Source: an uncultured Actinomycetes bacterium (GTDB lineage Bacteria > Actinomycetota > Acidimicrobiia > Acidimicrobiales > Ilumatobacteraceae). From it: a DNA stretch of 22,877 nucleotides. The position numbers were made by a program, and so were the translations under genes. Positions 1-8,699 of the stretch are shown one piece after another. Below the pieces are notes generated by a model. It saw only the letters and a list, made by a program, of their open reading frames with translations, was not told where the DNA came from and ran no database searches. Location of the stretch: assembly GCA_937927625.1 (NCBI GenBank), contig CALBSD010000001.1, positions 1-22,877 on the forward strand, given 5' to 3'. Each line of letters starts with the position of its first letter. Positions within the stretch are counted from its first letter, which is position 1.

Positions 1-1
1 G

Positions 2-1237
2 AACAAGGGTTTCTTGCAGGTGGAATATCAGCACCCGCGTCACTTCAGTTCACCTCGCAATTTTGTCGAACATGAAATTGTTCCCGGAATGGTGTGGTCA
101 CATGATGACATCGCATTGCGGTCCATCACTGAAGAACATGCGCAGACACAAGCGGCAATCGAAGCTGGATCAGCTGCGGCACGAATGGCAGAGAGTTCCG
201 AAGAGGAGCCATATCGGGTGATCACTCCGCGTGAACTCGACGCATTTATGCGTGATCCACTTTCAGCCTTCGTGCGTACAGGTTTAGGTATCAACACGTG
301 GAATAACGAAGAAGACGATGAGCCTGCAACGATTCCACTTGAGTTAACGCAGCGTGAGATTGGCCAATTGCGGGGAAATCTCGCTTCTGCTGTGCAATCA
401 GGTTTCCACTCGGCTCACTGGACAAAAGTGAACACCGCTGTTGGCAACATTCCGATGGGTGCATATGGTTCGCAATTGGCTGAAGAAATCGTTGGGCGTG
501 TTGATGAGTTAGGCCAAGTCGCTTCTGACTGGGGCATTGAACTCGATGAACTCATGCCGTATGAGGTGCGCATTCCCTACGCAGGTGGAGAGGTTGCGGG
601 CAACCTGATGGTGTATCCAGCAGCCGAGAATCACATCGCAGTCGTTGACCTCGGAAAGCGGACGTCCAAGTCTGAAACCAATTTGCGCAATCGCTTGGCT
701 TTGTGGCTTTTGCTATTGCAGGCCTCCGGATATCGGATGGAAGGCGCAATTGCTGTTGTTGTTTCAGAAGAGACTCGACAGGGAACTAAATATCCCACAA
801 CCATCTGGCATTACGTACAGCTTGACCCGAACATGACGCAGGACTCAGCGATCCAGAAGGTGCAAGGGCTCGCAGTGATGTTTGAAGAGGCGGTGAAGAC
901 GCCGTATCCAAAGTTCAGCGGCACTATTAATCAGATTCTGAAAGATGATCAAAAGAAGGCAGAGGATGCGTTCGATAGTTACCTCTCGATGTCGAACAAG
1001 AGCAACGATGGTGAAGAGTACAAATACCTTCAGACCATGGAATGCCTCGTATACGGCACGCATCCAAAATTTGATGATGTCTTTGGCGCAGGGTCTCCTG
1101 TAGTTGATTTTTATCAACGATTCGCATCAGTCGAGTTAGCAAAAGATGATGACATCGGGAAAGACCTGGGTCTGAAAAATATTCCACCCACAAATGAGCC
1201 TGGTGGAAAAAAGAAGAAAAGGTATATCTACGCATGA
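2..1237 (+). CDS. recC: RecBCD exonuclease V gamma subunit RecC, C-terminal part (5' end outside window)
   Basis: RecC is the subunit of the RecBCD helicase-nuclease that holds the unwound strands and scans for recombination hotspots during double-strand break repair. The reading frame is open to the first base, so about 411 C-terminal residues are visible and the true start lies upstream; the TTG at 14 is not a credible start. The segment begins with a QHPRHFSSPRNF stretch, like the conserved 'HPLQPF-xx-F' region of RecC. It continues with a DAFMRDPLSAFVRTGLGI block and the acidic 'DDEPATIPLEL' stretch that opens the C-terminal nuclease-like domain. No DYK nuclease motif is visible there, as expected because this domain is catalytically dead in RecC. 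The stop codon overlaps the recB start (ATGA), and recB and recD follow in the actinobacterial order. Identification rests on family pattern plus context. Confidence 0.9.
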   Translation, partial: NKGFLQVEYQHPRHFSSPRNFVEHEIVPGMVWSHDDIALRSITEEHAQTQAAIEAGSAAARMAESSEEEPYRVITPRELDAFMRDPLSAFVRTGLGINTWNNEEDDEPATIPLELTQREIGQLRGNLASAVQSGFHSAHWTKVNTAVGNIPMGAYGSQLAEEIVGRVDELGQVASDWGIELDELMPYEVRIPYAGGEVAGNLMVYPAAENHIAVVDLGKRTSKSETNLRNRLALWLLLLQASGYRMEGAIAVVVSEETRQGTKYPTTIWHYVQLDPNMTQDSAIQKVQGLAVMFEEAVKTPYPKFSGTINQILKDDQKKAEDAFDSYLSMSNKSNDGEEYKYLQTMECLVYGTHPKFDDVFGAGSPVVDFYQRFASVELAKDDDIGKDLGLKNIPPTNEPGGKKKKRYIYA

Positions 1238-4200
1238 GTGATGTACTGAATCTCAAAGATCAAACGCTTGAAAATGGTCTCTTCATTGAAGCGAGCGCTG
1301 GCACCGGTAAGACGTATTCCGTTGCTGCACTTGTAGTGCGCGAGCTCGCACTGAACGATGACCTCTCTATTTCTCAGATATTGGTCACGACGTTTACTCG
1401 TAATGCGGCGGCAGAACTTCGTGACCGCGTACGTCGTCGATTGGTGAAGACCGCTGAATCGTTGCGGAAAAACTCCAACGAAGAAAATGATGTCATCGTT
1501 GAGTTTTTGCTTGCTGACTGTTCAGAAGCAGAGCGCATCGTCCGTTCTCATCGCCTCATGCGCGCTGTTGTCGAATTCGACACTGCAACCATTGCAACGA
1601 TTCACTCTGTGTGCTCGAAAATCATTTCGTTGTCGGCCGAATCGACGTCGATGGCGGGTGAGGAAGTGCAATCCCGACTGATTGCCGAGGTCGTCAATGA
1701 TGCACTTGTCGCACAAGCTCATCAATCGCCCACGTTGCCAGAGAAGAAGATTGTCGATGTCGTGACTCAACTCATCGGAGAGCCACTCACCAAGACCTGG
1801 TTTGATGAATCTGCAGTGAGCGACATTGGGCTGATGCAACGTATTGATGCAGTCATCAAAGACTGTGTGCAAAAGATCGAAGAAGAACTCCGGAAGGCAC
1901 CAACCTTTGACTATCTCATTCGCCGAGCTTTCCAAGTCATCAGTTCCGACGAGGTTGAGGGTGTCCTTGCGGAATTTCGTCGCCGCTATAAATATCTCAT
2001 TGTCGATGAGGCTCAGGACACCGACTCACAACAGTGGGAAATCTTCCGTGGAATCTTTCCAATGGGAGAAGATCTCGGCGGCGCATTAATCGCAGTGGGC
2101 GATCCAAAGCAGTCCATCTATAAGTTCCGTGGTGCAGACATTGATGCGTATCGAATCGAACGCGACAAGGGTCTTACACGCACGCTCCGCACGAACTACC
2201 GCTCCGACTCGCCAGTGATTGATGGCCTGAATGTTCTGTTTGAAGGGACCGAATTTGGCGAGGGAATCCCGTACGTCTCGGTTGATGTCCCGGATGAGAA
2301 GAAGGATTCAGAACTTAAGGGAATGGCTCCTGTGGAGATATTGAATGTTCCTGACCCCAGTGGTCCAGCGGGCATTGCGTCTCCCACCGCAAGGCGTGTC
2401 TCTGCTTATTTGCATTCCGATGTTCTCATTGACGGCAAAAACGTTCGCCCGAGTGATGTCGTGGTGCTTGTACGCAGCGGTTGGCAGGGTCAACTCATTG
2501 AGCGGGAACTGCGTGAATTAAAGATTCCCGCTGTCAGTAGCGGAACCGCGTCTGTGATGGACAGCGAAACTGCCGAGCATTGGCGTGTGCTGTTGCTCGC
2601 CTTAGAACGTTTTGCTGATGCTGGTCGAGTCCGTCATGTTGTCGGTACGCCCATCTTTGGTGTGCCTCTGTCGTCGCCAGCGTTGTTGGACGATGGCTTC
2701 ATCGGAAAGATTCAGGAAACGTTGGCTGAATGGTCCGGTATTTTGCGTCGTCAAGGTGTTGCTGCCTTGACCTCCAGGATGATGTCTGACCCTGGCACCA
2801 TCATGTCTTTGTCCGCGGGACTCTCGGGTGAACGTCGCCTGACCGACTTCAGCCATGTTGCGGATTTGTTGAATGCAGAAACAAATGGTGCGGGCTGTTT
2901 TGCCACCGATGTGCTTGATGCATTTACTCGCCTGGTGGAAATTGACAGTTCTTCAGAACTAGTGAGTCGTCGCGTTGAGAGCGATTCATCTGCAGTGCAG
3001 ATCATGACGATTCACGTGTCAAAGGGCCTTGAATTTCCATTAGTAGTTGTTGCCGACTCTTGGAAAGAAGACATCTCAACAAACCAGAAGAAGAAATTGC
3101 CGATCATTCGCCTTCAAAAAGAAGATGCACAGCCAGTGCAAGGTCGTGTTGCTGACATTGGTTACGTCACCGGCGAGGTCTCTCCGATCAGCGTGCAGCG
3201 GTTGCAGGACGAAGCGTCAGAAGAGTCGTCTCGACTGTTGTATGTCGCGGCCACCCGTGCGAAACACCATGTATGCATTCTTCGTCCTCTCGACGGAAAG
3301 GTGTCTGTTATTGACAACCGCATGAGTGCATCAGCGCTCGCCGGTGAATCAAGTGCAGTCGCTGTGGCGAACGTTGACGACCTTCCTGCTGTCACACGTT
3401 ACGTGGCGCCCAAGAAAGATGATGAGACAAAGAAGTTGCTCGTCGCTTCATCGCCGTCAGGAATAGTTCAGACATATCGCCGTACTTCGTTCACCGGCAT
3501 CACCGAAATGCAAAAGGGCGTAAGTGTTGTTGGTGCAGCTCGTATCGACACTCGGTCGGGAACCGAGGAAGGGGAGCGACTCTTCATTCGCAGTGTCGGG
3601 TATGCCTCGGCCAAAGCCCCGTTGGGCGTTGCTGAGATGCCACTTGCGCGTATTCCTGGTGGTGCTCACATCGGAAAAATTCTACACACCGTGTATGAGC
3701 ATGTTGATCCTTCACATGAAGACCTTCCAGGCCATGTAGCAACGATTGTGAAGCGCCATGTATCTGGCACGTTGTTCATGGAACACGGTCAAAACATCAT
3801 TAATGGCATCGTCTTGTCTTTGTGCACTCCGCTGGGTGGTCCAGTTGGTGAACACTCTCTGACATCGCTGGGTCTGAAGAACCGAGTAGCGGAAATGTCT
3901 TTCGAGATGTCATTGGCGCATTTGTCCGCAGGAGTACAGGCAAGCGATATCGGCAAACTGCTGAAGAAGTCGATTCCCGCAGACGATCTGTTGGCACCGT
4001 ACGCCGAGACATTGTGTGATCCATCGTTCAATATTTCGCTTGCGGGTCTTATCAATGGTTCTATCGACGCGTTGTTGCGTGTCGAACTCAAAGACGGTGA
4101 ACCACGATTCTTCATTAGCGACTACAAGAGCAACAGGCTTGACCGCGACGGGGATGAATCAATGATTCAGGCATATTCGGCAGAGCGAATGTTGCATGAG

Positions 4201-4452
4201 ATGGAACATCACCATTACCCATTGCAAGCCCTCATTTATGGTGCAGCCATCTACCGTTTCCTTCGGTGGCGTGCCCCGCAGATTGATGCTGATGCAGCGA
4301 TTGCAGGTTTCGCCTACATGTTCATTCGTGGCATGGTAGGGGAAAACACGCCAGTCGACTCCTTCGGACATCGAACGGGCGTCTTGACGTGGACTGCACC
4401 CTCTGGGTTCTGGAGTGCATTGTCTGATCTCTTCGCTGGAGGTCAGAAGTGA
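1234..4452 (+). CDS. recB: RecBCD exonuclease V beta subunit RecB (helicase-nuclease)
   Basis: RecB is the 3'-5' SF1 helicase and the only nuclease of the RecBCD complex, which resects double-strand breaks and loads RecA. At 1072 residues it is close to mycobacterial RecB and shorter than the 1180 of E. coli. Helicase motifs are in order: Walker A ASAGTGKT (20-27), Walker B/DExx VDEAQDTD (257-264), GDPKQSIYKFRGAD soon after, RTNYRSDSPV, TIHVSKGLEF (about 592-601) and the motif VI-like YVAATRAKHH (670-679). The C-terminal nuclease domain has GAHIGKILHTVYEH, INGSID and the catalytic DYKSN (963-967), followed by YPLQALIYGAA, so both activities look intact. The ATG overlaps the recC stop by 4 nt and the stop overlaps the recD GTG by 4 nt, indicating translational coupling and matched subunit amounts. 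Confidence 0.96.
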   Translation: MSDVLNLKDQTLENGLFIEASAGTGKTYSVAALVVRELALNDDLSISQILVTTFTRNAAAELRDRVRRRLVKTAESLRKNSNEENDVIVEFLLADCSEAERIVRSHRLMRAVVEFDTATIATIHSVCSKIISLSAESTSMAGEEVQSRLIAEVVNDALVAQAHQSPTLPEKKIVDVVTQLIGEPLTKTWFDESAVSDIGLMQRIDAVIKDCVQKIEEELRKAPTFDYLIRRAFQVISSDEVEGVLAEFRRRYKYLIVDEAQDTDSQQWEIFRGIFPMGEDLGGALIAVGDPKQSIYKFRGADIDAYRIERDKGLTRTLRTNYRSDSPVIDGLNVLFEGTEFGEGIPYVSVDVPDEKKDSELKGMAPVEILNVPDPSGPAGIASPTARRVSAYLHSDVLIDGKNVRPSDVVVLVRSGWQGQLIERELRELKIPAVSSGTASVMDSETAEHWRVLLLALERFADAGRVRHVVGTPIFGVPLSSPALLDDGFIGKIQETLAEWSGILRRQGVAALTSRMMSDPGTIMSLSAGLSGERRLTDFSHVADLLNAETNGAGCFATDVLDAFTRLVEIDSSSELVSRRVESDSSAVQIMTIHVSKGLEFPLVVVADSWKEDISTNQKKKLPIIRLQKEDAQPVQGRVADIGYVTGEVSPISVQRLQDEASEESSRLLYVAATRAKHHVCILRPLDGKVSVIDNRMSASALAGESSAVAVANVDDLPAVTRYVAPKKDDETKKLLVASSPSGIVQTYRRTSFTGITEMQKGVSVVGAARIDTRSGTEEGERLFIRSVGYASAKAPLGVAEMPLARIPGGAHIGKILHTVYEHVDPSHEDLPGHVATIVKRHVSGTLFMEHGQNIINGIVLSLCTPLGGPVGEHSLTSLGLKNRVAEMSFEMSLAHLSAGVQASDIGKLLKKSIPADDLLAPYAETLCDPSFNISLAGLINGSIDALLRVELKDGEPRFFISDYKSNRLDRDGDESMIQAYSAERMLHEMEHHHYPLQALIYGAAIYRFLRWRAPQIDADAAIAGFAYMFIRGMVGENTPVDSFGHRTGVLTWTAPSGFWSALSDLFAGGQK

Positions 4453-6098
4453 GTGAGTCAACTCTGAACCTTGATGTGGCTATTGAGAATCGCATCATCG
4501 ACCTTGTTGATGTGGAGTCTGCGCGCCAAATCTTTGCGCTCGCTAATGCGCAGAAATCGAAAGTGCGAAGCGACACTGCCGTCTTGATGGCGGCGTTGGC
4601 ATTGCACGCTTTCCGAGATGGTCATGCTTGTCTTGATGTTGCAAACATCGATTCCTGGCGCGGAGAAAACTCTTCTGATCTTGCTTGGCCAACAGATGCT
4701 TCCGTGTGGGAGAAAACTCTTTCGGAAAACACTGATGTCTTTAGTTCTCCTGAAGACCTTCAGACACTTCCGCGCGCGCCTTTCATCATTGAAGATGGCC
4801 GTGTCTATATCTCTCGTGTGTTCCAAGAAGAAGTCGACATCGCCAAGCGATTGCTGTTGAAGAATGGCTCAACTGTCACTGTGGTGTTGGGCGGCCCAGG
4901 TACGGGCAAGACTCGGTGGGTGGCAGAGCGTCTTCGCTCTATGGAATCGGGCACGGTTCCGTCGCTTGCGCTCTGTGCGCCAACAGGTAAGGCGTCGCGC
5001 CATCTGAAGTCCGTTCTGGATAAGCGACTGCGTGAGAGTGGTGCGAGCGAGGACGTGTTGGAAGCACTTCATCACGCGCCGTCAAGCACCGCTCACAAAT
5101 TGTTGGGATATCACCCAGCACGCACGCCAAAGTTCCGCCATGGTCGACACGAACCATTGCCGTACAAATTGGTGATTGTTGATGAGGCATCGATGATGTC
5201 ATTGTCGATGATGAATCGACTTCTCTCGGCGCTGCGTCCAGATGCTGAGTTGTGGTTAGTAGGCGACCCCGATCAACTTGCGAGCGTTGAAGCGGGTTCT
5301 GTGCTTGCAGATATTGCTCGTGGTGCAAAGCGAGAAGCCTCAATGCTCAATAGTCGATACACGGAGCTGACAGAACAACATCGCTTCAGCTCTGATTCAC
5401 CCATCGCACAGTTGGCAGCAGCAGTGCGCGATGGTGACCTCGAAGGTGCTCGGGCAATCTTGCACACTCCACATCCTGATTTCCTGTGGATCGATCCGCT
5501 GGCTGAACCAGAGAAACTGGCGAATGTGCAGGTTGAAGTTCTGACCCATGCGAAGAGTGTTCTTTTGTATGCCGAAGCAGGCGATGTAGAAAACGCATTG
5601 AGGACAAAGTCACAATTGCAAGTTCTTGCTTCAACGCGTGATGGGTCACTCGGTGTGTATGACTGGAACCAGTCGGTGGAGGCGGGGCTCGGACCTGCAA
5701 CTGCGCAACGGTGGTATGCAGGTCGTCCCATCCTCGTGACTCGCAATGATTCCTCCACCGGGCTTGCCAACGGTGATGTCGGGATCGTGTGCCGCATCGA
5801 TGGACAACTTCGTGCTTTTATCGGTGACCCAAAGGCGCCGACAGATATTGCTCTTGCTCGATTGCCAGATACGGACACTGTTCACGCATTGACAATCCAT
5901 AAGAGCCAAGGCTCCGAATATGAACACGTTGTCGTTGTATTGCCACAATCAGGCTCTCGCATCGTGACTCGTGAATTGTTGTACACCGGCATCACGCGTC
6001 CGCAAAAGAGACTCACGTTGATAGCGACCCTCGCCTCAATTGAGACTGCGATAAAAACACCGATTCGTCGTGCAACCGGGCTTGCCGAACGTCTTTAA
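4449..6098 (+). CDS. recD: RecBCD exonuclease V alpha subunit RecD (5'-3' helicase)
   Basis: RecD is the 5'-3' SF1B helicase motor of RecBCD. The protein has 549 residues, slightly shorter than E. coli RecD (608). Visible motifs are Walker A GGPGTGKT (148-155), the motif Ia-like CAPTGKASRHL, Walker B VDEAS (244-248), WLVGDPDQLASVEAGSVLAD, LTEQHRF, the UvrD-like C-terminal segment TIHKSQGSEYEHVVV (HKSQG at 484-488) and YTGITRPQKRLTLI as motif VI. The roughly 100 N-terminal residues before the helicase core fit the RecB-binding N-domain. Translation starts at GTG 4449, inside the recB stop (GTGA). This is the last gene of recCBD; a weak hairpin but no clear T-run terminator follows. Confidence 0.95.
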   Translation: MSESTLNLDVAIENRIIDLVDVESARQIFALANAQKSKVRSDTAVLMAALALHAFRDGHACLDVANIDSWRGENSSDLAWPTDASVWEKTLSENTDVFSSPEDLQTLPRAPFIIEDGRVYISRVFQEEVDIAKRLLLKNGSTVTVVLGGPGTGKTRWVAERLRSMESGTVPSLALCAPTGKASRHLKSVLDKRLRESGASEDVLEALHHAPSSTAHKLLGYHPARTPKFRHGRHEPLPYKLVIVDEASMMSLSMMNRLLSALRPDAELWLVGDPDQLASVEAGSVLADIARGAKREASMLNSRYTELTEQHRFSSDSPIAQLAAAVRDGDLEGARAILHTPHPDFLWIDPLAEPEKLANVQVEVLTHAKSVLLYAEAGDVENALRTKSQLQVLASTRDGSLGVYDWNQSVEAGLGPATAQRWYAGRPILVTRNDSSTGLANGDVGIVCRIDGQLRAFIGDPKAPTDIALARLPDTDTVHALTIHKSQGSEYEHVVVVLPQSGSRIVTRELLYTGITRPQKRLTLIATLASIETAIKTPIRRATGLAERL

Positions 6099-6105
6099 AA
6101 CAAAC

Positions 6106-6122
6106 GCCGATTAATCGTCGGC
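6106..6122. other. Small inverted repeat after recD
   Basis: GCCGA (6106-6110) and TCGGC (6118-6122) can form a 5-bp stem around a 7-nt loop, and the inner CGATTAATCG is itself palindromic. It lies 7 nt after the recD stop. No U-run follows on the + strand, so it is at best a weak transcript end or mRNA-stabilising hairpin. A protein-binding palindrome is equally possible. Confidence 0.3.
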
Positions 6123-6143
6123 AAAATTGAGCGTAAATTATTT

Positions 6144-6178
6144 GTTCATCATTTACGATGAACTGTGGCGAGTTCATC
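6144..6178. promoter_or_regulatory. Inverted repeat plus third half-site upstream of coiled-coil gene (candidate operator)
   Basis: GTTCATC (6144-6150) and GATGAAC (6157-6163) form a perfect 7-bp inverted repeat around ATTTAC. A third copy, GTTCATC, lies at 6172-6178 in direct orientation. The triplet sits 53-87 nt before the start at 6231, where a promoter or operator for that gene would be expected. The TACGAT at 6154-6159 inside the palindrome could be a -10 hexamer. It could act as a regulator site or as a 5'-UTR hairpin; the sequence alone does not decide. Confidence 0.4.
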
Positions 6179-6230
6179 TCGTCATCAATCCAACTTCCCC
6201 GTACACATCGCTCGCGATCAGGAGGAAACT

Positions 6231-6656
6231 ATGTCGGTTGATGAAATCAGCAGGATGCGATTAGCGAAACGTGCAGTCGAAGTATTCGGAGAAGCGGAGG
6301 CGATGGCTCTGATGGAACACCTTCCCATTGGTGGTATTGCAAACCTCGCAACTAAAGATGACCTTGCGTTGACTCGCGCGGAGTTGCGCGCAGACTTCGC
6401 TGAACTTCGCAGTGAGTTCGGCACGTTGCGCGGCGAGTTTGGGGAACTGAAAGGTGAGTTCGGCACGTTGCGCGGCGAGTTTGGGGAACTGAAGGGCGAG
6501 TTCGGCACGTTGCGCGGCGAGTTTGGGGAACTGAAGGGCGAGTTTGGCACACTACGCGCAGACATTGCGGAACAAATCAATCGTCAAACAATTACCTACA
6601 TCGGATCTATGACCGGAATCATTGGACTTATGTTGGCAATTATGAAATGGGCCTAA
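6231..6656 (+). CDS. Small coiled-coil protein with C-terminal membrane anchor and tandem heptad repeats
   Basis: The function is not known. The protein has 141 residues. The start at 6231 is chosen because a perfect AGGAGG (6220-6225) lies 5 nt upstream; the in-frame GTG at 6165 lacks one. Residues 1-45 are a basic/hydrophobic head ending in LPIGGIANLATKDDLA. Residues about 50-115 are a strict heptad array (GEFGTLR / GEFGELK) with Phe and Leu in the a/d positions, an uninterrupted parallel coiled coil. Residues about 122-141 (TYIGSMTGIIGLMLAIMKWA) form one membrane span at the extreme C-terminus, so it should be tail-anchored with the coil in the cytoplasm. The layout resembles small DUF1640/CCDC90-like coiled-coil membrane proteins; that is similarity of architecture only. 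It has its own upstream region and is probably a single-gene unit. Confidence 0.75.
   Translation: MSVDEISRMRLAKRAVEVFGEAEAMALMEHLPIGGIANLATKDDLALTRAELRADFAELRSEFGTLRGEFGELKGEFGTLRGEFGELKGEFGTLRGEFGELKGEFGTLRADIAEQINRQTITYIGSMTGIIGLMLAIMKWA
6411..6557 (+). repeat. 42-bp tandem repeat (3.5 units) encoding paired heptads
   Basis: Three full 42-bp units lie at 6432-6473, 6474-6515 and 6516-6557, preceded by a 21-bp half unit at 6411-6431. Units 1 and 2 differ at only two positions (AAAGGT versus AAGGGC). Unit 3 diverges only near its 3' end (TTTGGCACACTACGC versus TTCGGCACGTTGCGC). Each unit encodes 14 residues, two heptads, so gain or loss of units keeps both reading frame and coiled-coil register. 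Near-identity at DNA level points to recent slippage or recombination expansion. Confidence 0.9.
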
Positions 6657-6669
6657 GCCCAGCAGTTGA

Positions 6670-7257
6670 TTACCGCTTCAGCCAGCTAGGGCGAGACTTC
6701 TCGAATGAGTCGATTTCGGCGGCGTGAGTCATTGTGATTCCAATGTCATCAAGGCCATTCAAGAAGCGATGCTGAGTTGGTGCGTCCATAGGGAATGACT
6801 CCTTGAAGCCTGCTGCTGGAACTTCCACCAACAACTTCTCCATGTCCACCACAATCTCAGTGTTTGCATCTGCCTCAATGAGCTCCCACAACTTCTCAAC
6901 AGCTGCTTGCGGAAGGATGACCGGGGCCAAACCATTCTTTGTGCAGTTGTTGCGGAAGATGTCACTGAAGCTTGGTGCGATGACTGCATCAAAGCCGTAC
7001 TGCTGAATCGCCCACACCGCGTGCTCACGTGATGAACCAACGCCGAAACTTGGGCCAGCAACGAGAATGCTCGCTCCGCTATAACGCTCGTCGTTTAATA
7101 CGAAGTTGCGATCATCGCGCCAGGTGGAGAACAAACCAGCTTCAAAGCCTGTGCGTTCAACACGCTTCAGCCAATCAGCAGGGATGATCTGGTCGGTGTC
7201 AACGTCACTGCGCTTCAGAGGCACACCGCGACCGGTAAGTACTTGTACTGATTTCAT
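6670..7257 (-). CDS. leuD: 3-isopropylmalate dehydratase small subunit LeuD
   Basis: LeuD pairs with LeuC to isomerise 2-isopropylmalate to 3-isopropylmalate in leucine synthesis; the same enzyme can isomerise citramalate to 3-methylmalate on the citramalate route to isoleucine. The protein has 195 residues, normal for the family. Visible motifs are SDVDTDQIIPADWLKR near the N-terminus, the substrate-loop signature GPSFGVGSSREHA (68-80) and FDAVIAPSFSDIFRNNC (89-105). The start at 7257 is set by the ATGA overlap with the leuC stop and by the family N-terminus (MKSVQVLTGRG). The frame is open for 60 more codons upstream, but that part lies inside leuC in another frame and is not coding. It is the second gene of leuCD; no clear terminator follows. 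Confidence 0.96.
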   Translation of the reverse strand: MKSVQVLTGRGVPLKRSDVDTDQIIPADWLKRVERTGFEAGLFSTWRDDRNFVLNDERYSGASILVAGPSFGVGSSREHAVWAIQQYGFDAVIAPSFSDIFRNNCTKNGLAPVILPQAAVEKLWELIEADANTEIVVDMEKLLVEVPAAGFKESFPMDAPTQHRFLNGLDDIGITMTHAAEIDSFEKSRPSWLKR

Positions 7258-8657
7258 GCCAAATCTCCTGGGCTTGCGAAGTGTCCGGCTACAGCGGTTG
7301 CTGCAGCGACGGCGGGGGAGACGAGGTGCGTGCGTCCGCCGCGACCCTGACGTCCCTCGAAGTTGCGGTTGCTGGTGCTGGCTGCGCGTTCGCCTGGAGC
7401 CAACTTGTCGGGGTTCATTGCAAGGCACATGCTGCATCCGGGTTCACGGAAGTCAACGCCCGCCTCAATGAGGATCTTGTCGAGTCCTTCTGCGATTGCC
7501 TGATTGCGAACGGCATGGCTACCAGGCACGACCATTGCGCGCTTCACAGTGACCTTGCGGCCCTTCAATACTTCCGCTGCCGCGCGAATGTCTTCGATGC
7601 GGCCGTTTGTGCACGAACCGATGAACACAGTGTCGACAGGAACTTCACGCATGTTCATTCCTGCGGTAAGACCCATGTACTCAAGCGCGCGCTTGATGGT
7701 GTCAGCACCTGTTTCATCTTCTGCATCAGAGGGTGAAGGGATAACGCCGTCGATTGGCAAAACCTGCGCAGGGTTTGTTCCCCAGCTGACATAGGGCGTG
7801 AGGGTCGAAGCATCAATGAACACTTCCTTGTCCCACTTCGCACCTTCGTCGGTCTTGAGCTCGCTCCATGCAGCAACGGCTGCATCCCAATCAGCACCCT
7901 TCGGTGTATTCTCGCGGCCCTTTAAGTATTCAAAGGTTGTTTCGTCTGGTGCGATGAGGCCAGCTTTTGCGCCTGCCTCAATGCTCATGTTGCACACGGT
8001 CATGCGGCCTTCCATCGAAAGTGCACGAATTGCGGAACCGCGGTATTCGATGACGTGTCCGATGCCGCCACCTGTACCGATCTTGCCGATGATGGCAAGG
8101 ATGATGTCCTTTGCAGTGACGCCTTCGGGAACTTCGCCATCAACGGTGATGGACATCCACTTGGGACGTGACTGCGGAAGTGTTTGTGTTGCAAGAACAT
8201 GTTCCACTTCGCTGGTGCCGATACCAAACGCAAGTGCGCCGAATGCGCCGTGCGTTGCGGTGTGGCTGTCGCCGCACACGATGGTCATGCCGGGAAGTGT
8301 GCGTCCTTGCTCTGGTCCGATCACGTGCACGATGCCTTGACGCTCGTTGCCCATGGGGAAGAGTGTGAAACCAAACTCAGCTGCGTTGTCGCGCAATACC
8401 TGCACTTGGCGCGCAGAGATTTCATCAGCGATAGGGAGATGAATGTCAGCGGTCGGAACGTTGTGGTCCTCGGTTGCGACGGTGAGGTCAGGGCGACGCA
8501 ATGGACGGCCGGTGAGGCGCAGACCATCAAATGCCTGTGGGCTGGTGACTTCATGCACCAAGTGCAAGTCGATGTACAAAAGGTCGGCTTCGCCAGGTGC
8601 GCCGTGAACGACGTGCTGATCCCACACCTTCTGGGGGAGAGTCATTGGATTCGACAT
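7254..8657 (-). CDS. leuC: 3-isopropylmalate dehydratase large subunit LeuC
   Basis: LeuC is the aconitase-type [4Fe-4S] subunit of isopropylmalate isomerase. At 467 residues it has standard length. Visible features are VCGDSHTATHGAFGA (127-141), SCTNGRIEDIR with Cys349, and GCSMCLAMNPD with Cys408 and Cys411; these three Cys match the cluster ligands of the family. The C-terminal STSNRNFEGRQGRGGRTHLVSP signature is complete. The start at 8657 is supported by AAAGGA about 8 nt upstream on the coding strand. It is divergent from an IclR-family regulator across a 62-bp gap, the arrangement of LtbR/NdgR-type leucine regulators in actinobacteria. Confidence 0.97.
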   Translation of the reverse strand: MSNPMTLPQKVWDQHVVHGAPGEADLLYIDLHLVHEVTSPQAFDGLRLTGRPLRRPDLTVATEDHNVPTADIHLPIADEISARQVQVLRDNAAEFGFTLFPMGNERQGIVHVIGPEQGRTLPGMTIVCGDSHTATHGAFGALAFGIGTSEVEHVLATQTLPQSRPKWMSITVDGEVPEGVTAKDIILAIIGKIGTGGGIGHVIEYRGSAIRALSMEGRMTVCNMSIEAGAKAGLIAPDETTFEYLKGRENTPKGADWDAAVAAWSELKTDEGAKWDKEVFIDASTLTPYVSWGTNPAQVLPIDGVIPSPSDAEDETGADTIKRALEYMGLTAGMNMREVPVDTVFIGSCTNGRIEDIRAAAEVLKGRKVTVKRAMVVPGSHAVRNQAIAEGLDKILIEAGVDFREPGCSMCLAMNPDKLAPGERAASTSNRNFEGRQGRGGRTHLVSPAVAAATAVAGHFASPGDLA

Positions 8658-8677
8658 GTGTGATCCTTTCGGAATCG

Positions 8678-8699
8678 CATATTTGATTGTCTCAATATG
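8678..8699. promoter_or_regulatory. Inverted repeat in leuC / iclR divergent gap (candidate IclR operator)
   Basis: CATATT (8678-8683) and AATATG (8694-8699) are perfect 6-bp inverted arms around a 10-nt centre. A nested TTGA...TCAA pair lies at 8683-8686 and 8692-8695. The site is central in the 62-bp region shared by the leuC and regulator promoters. IclR-family repressors of leuCD in actinobacteria (LtbR, NdgR) bind such gaps, so this is the natural operator candidate. The assignment is by position and symmetry only. Confidence 0.45.

Noticed and set aside
6165..6230. GTG at 6165 as start of the coiled-coil gene
   Set aside because: A perfect AGGAGG sits 5 nt before ATG 6231, and the extra residues look non-coding and overlap the candidate operator.
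6411..6557. 42-bp repeats considered as a CRISPR-like or intergenic repeat array
   Set aside because: Units are contiguous without spacers, in frame, and encode a coiled coil.
7258..7437. Upstream extension of leuD
   Set aside because: It lies inside leuC in another frame; the ATGA overlap and the family N-terminus fix the start at 7257.
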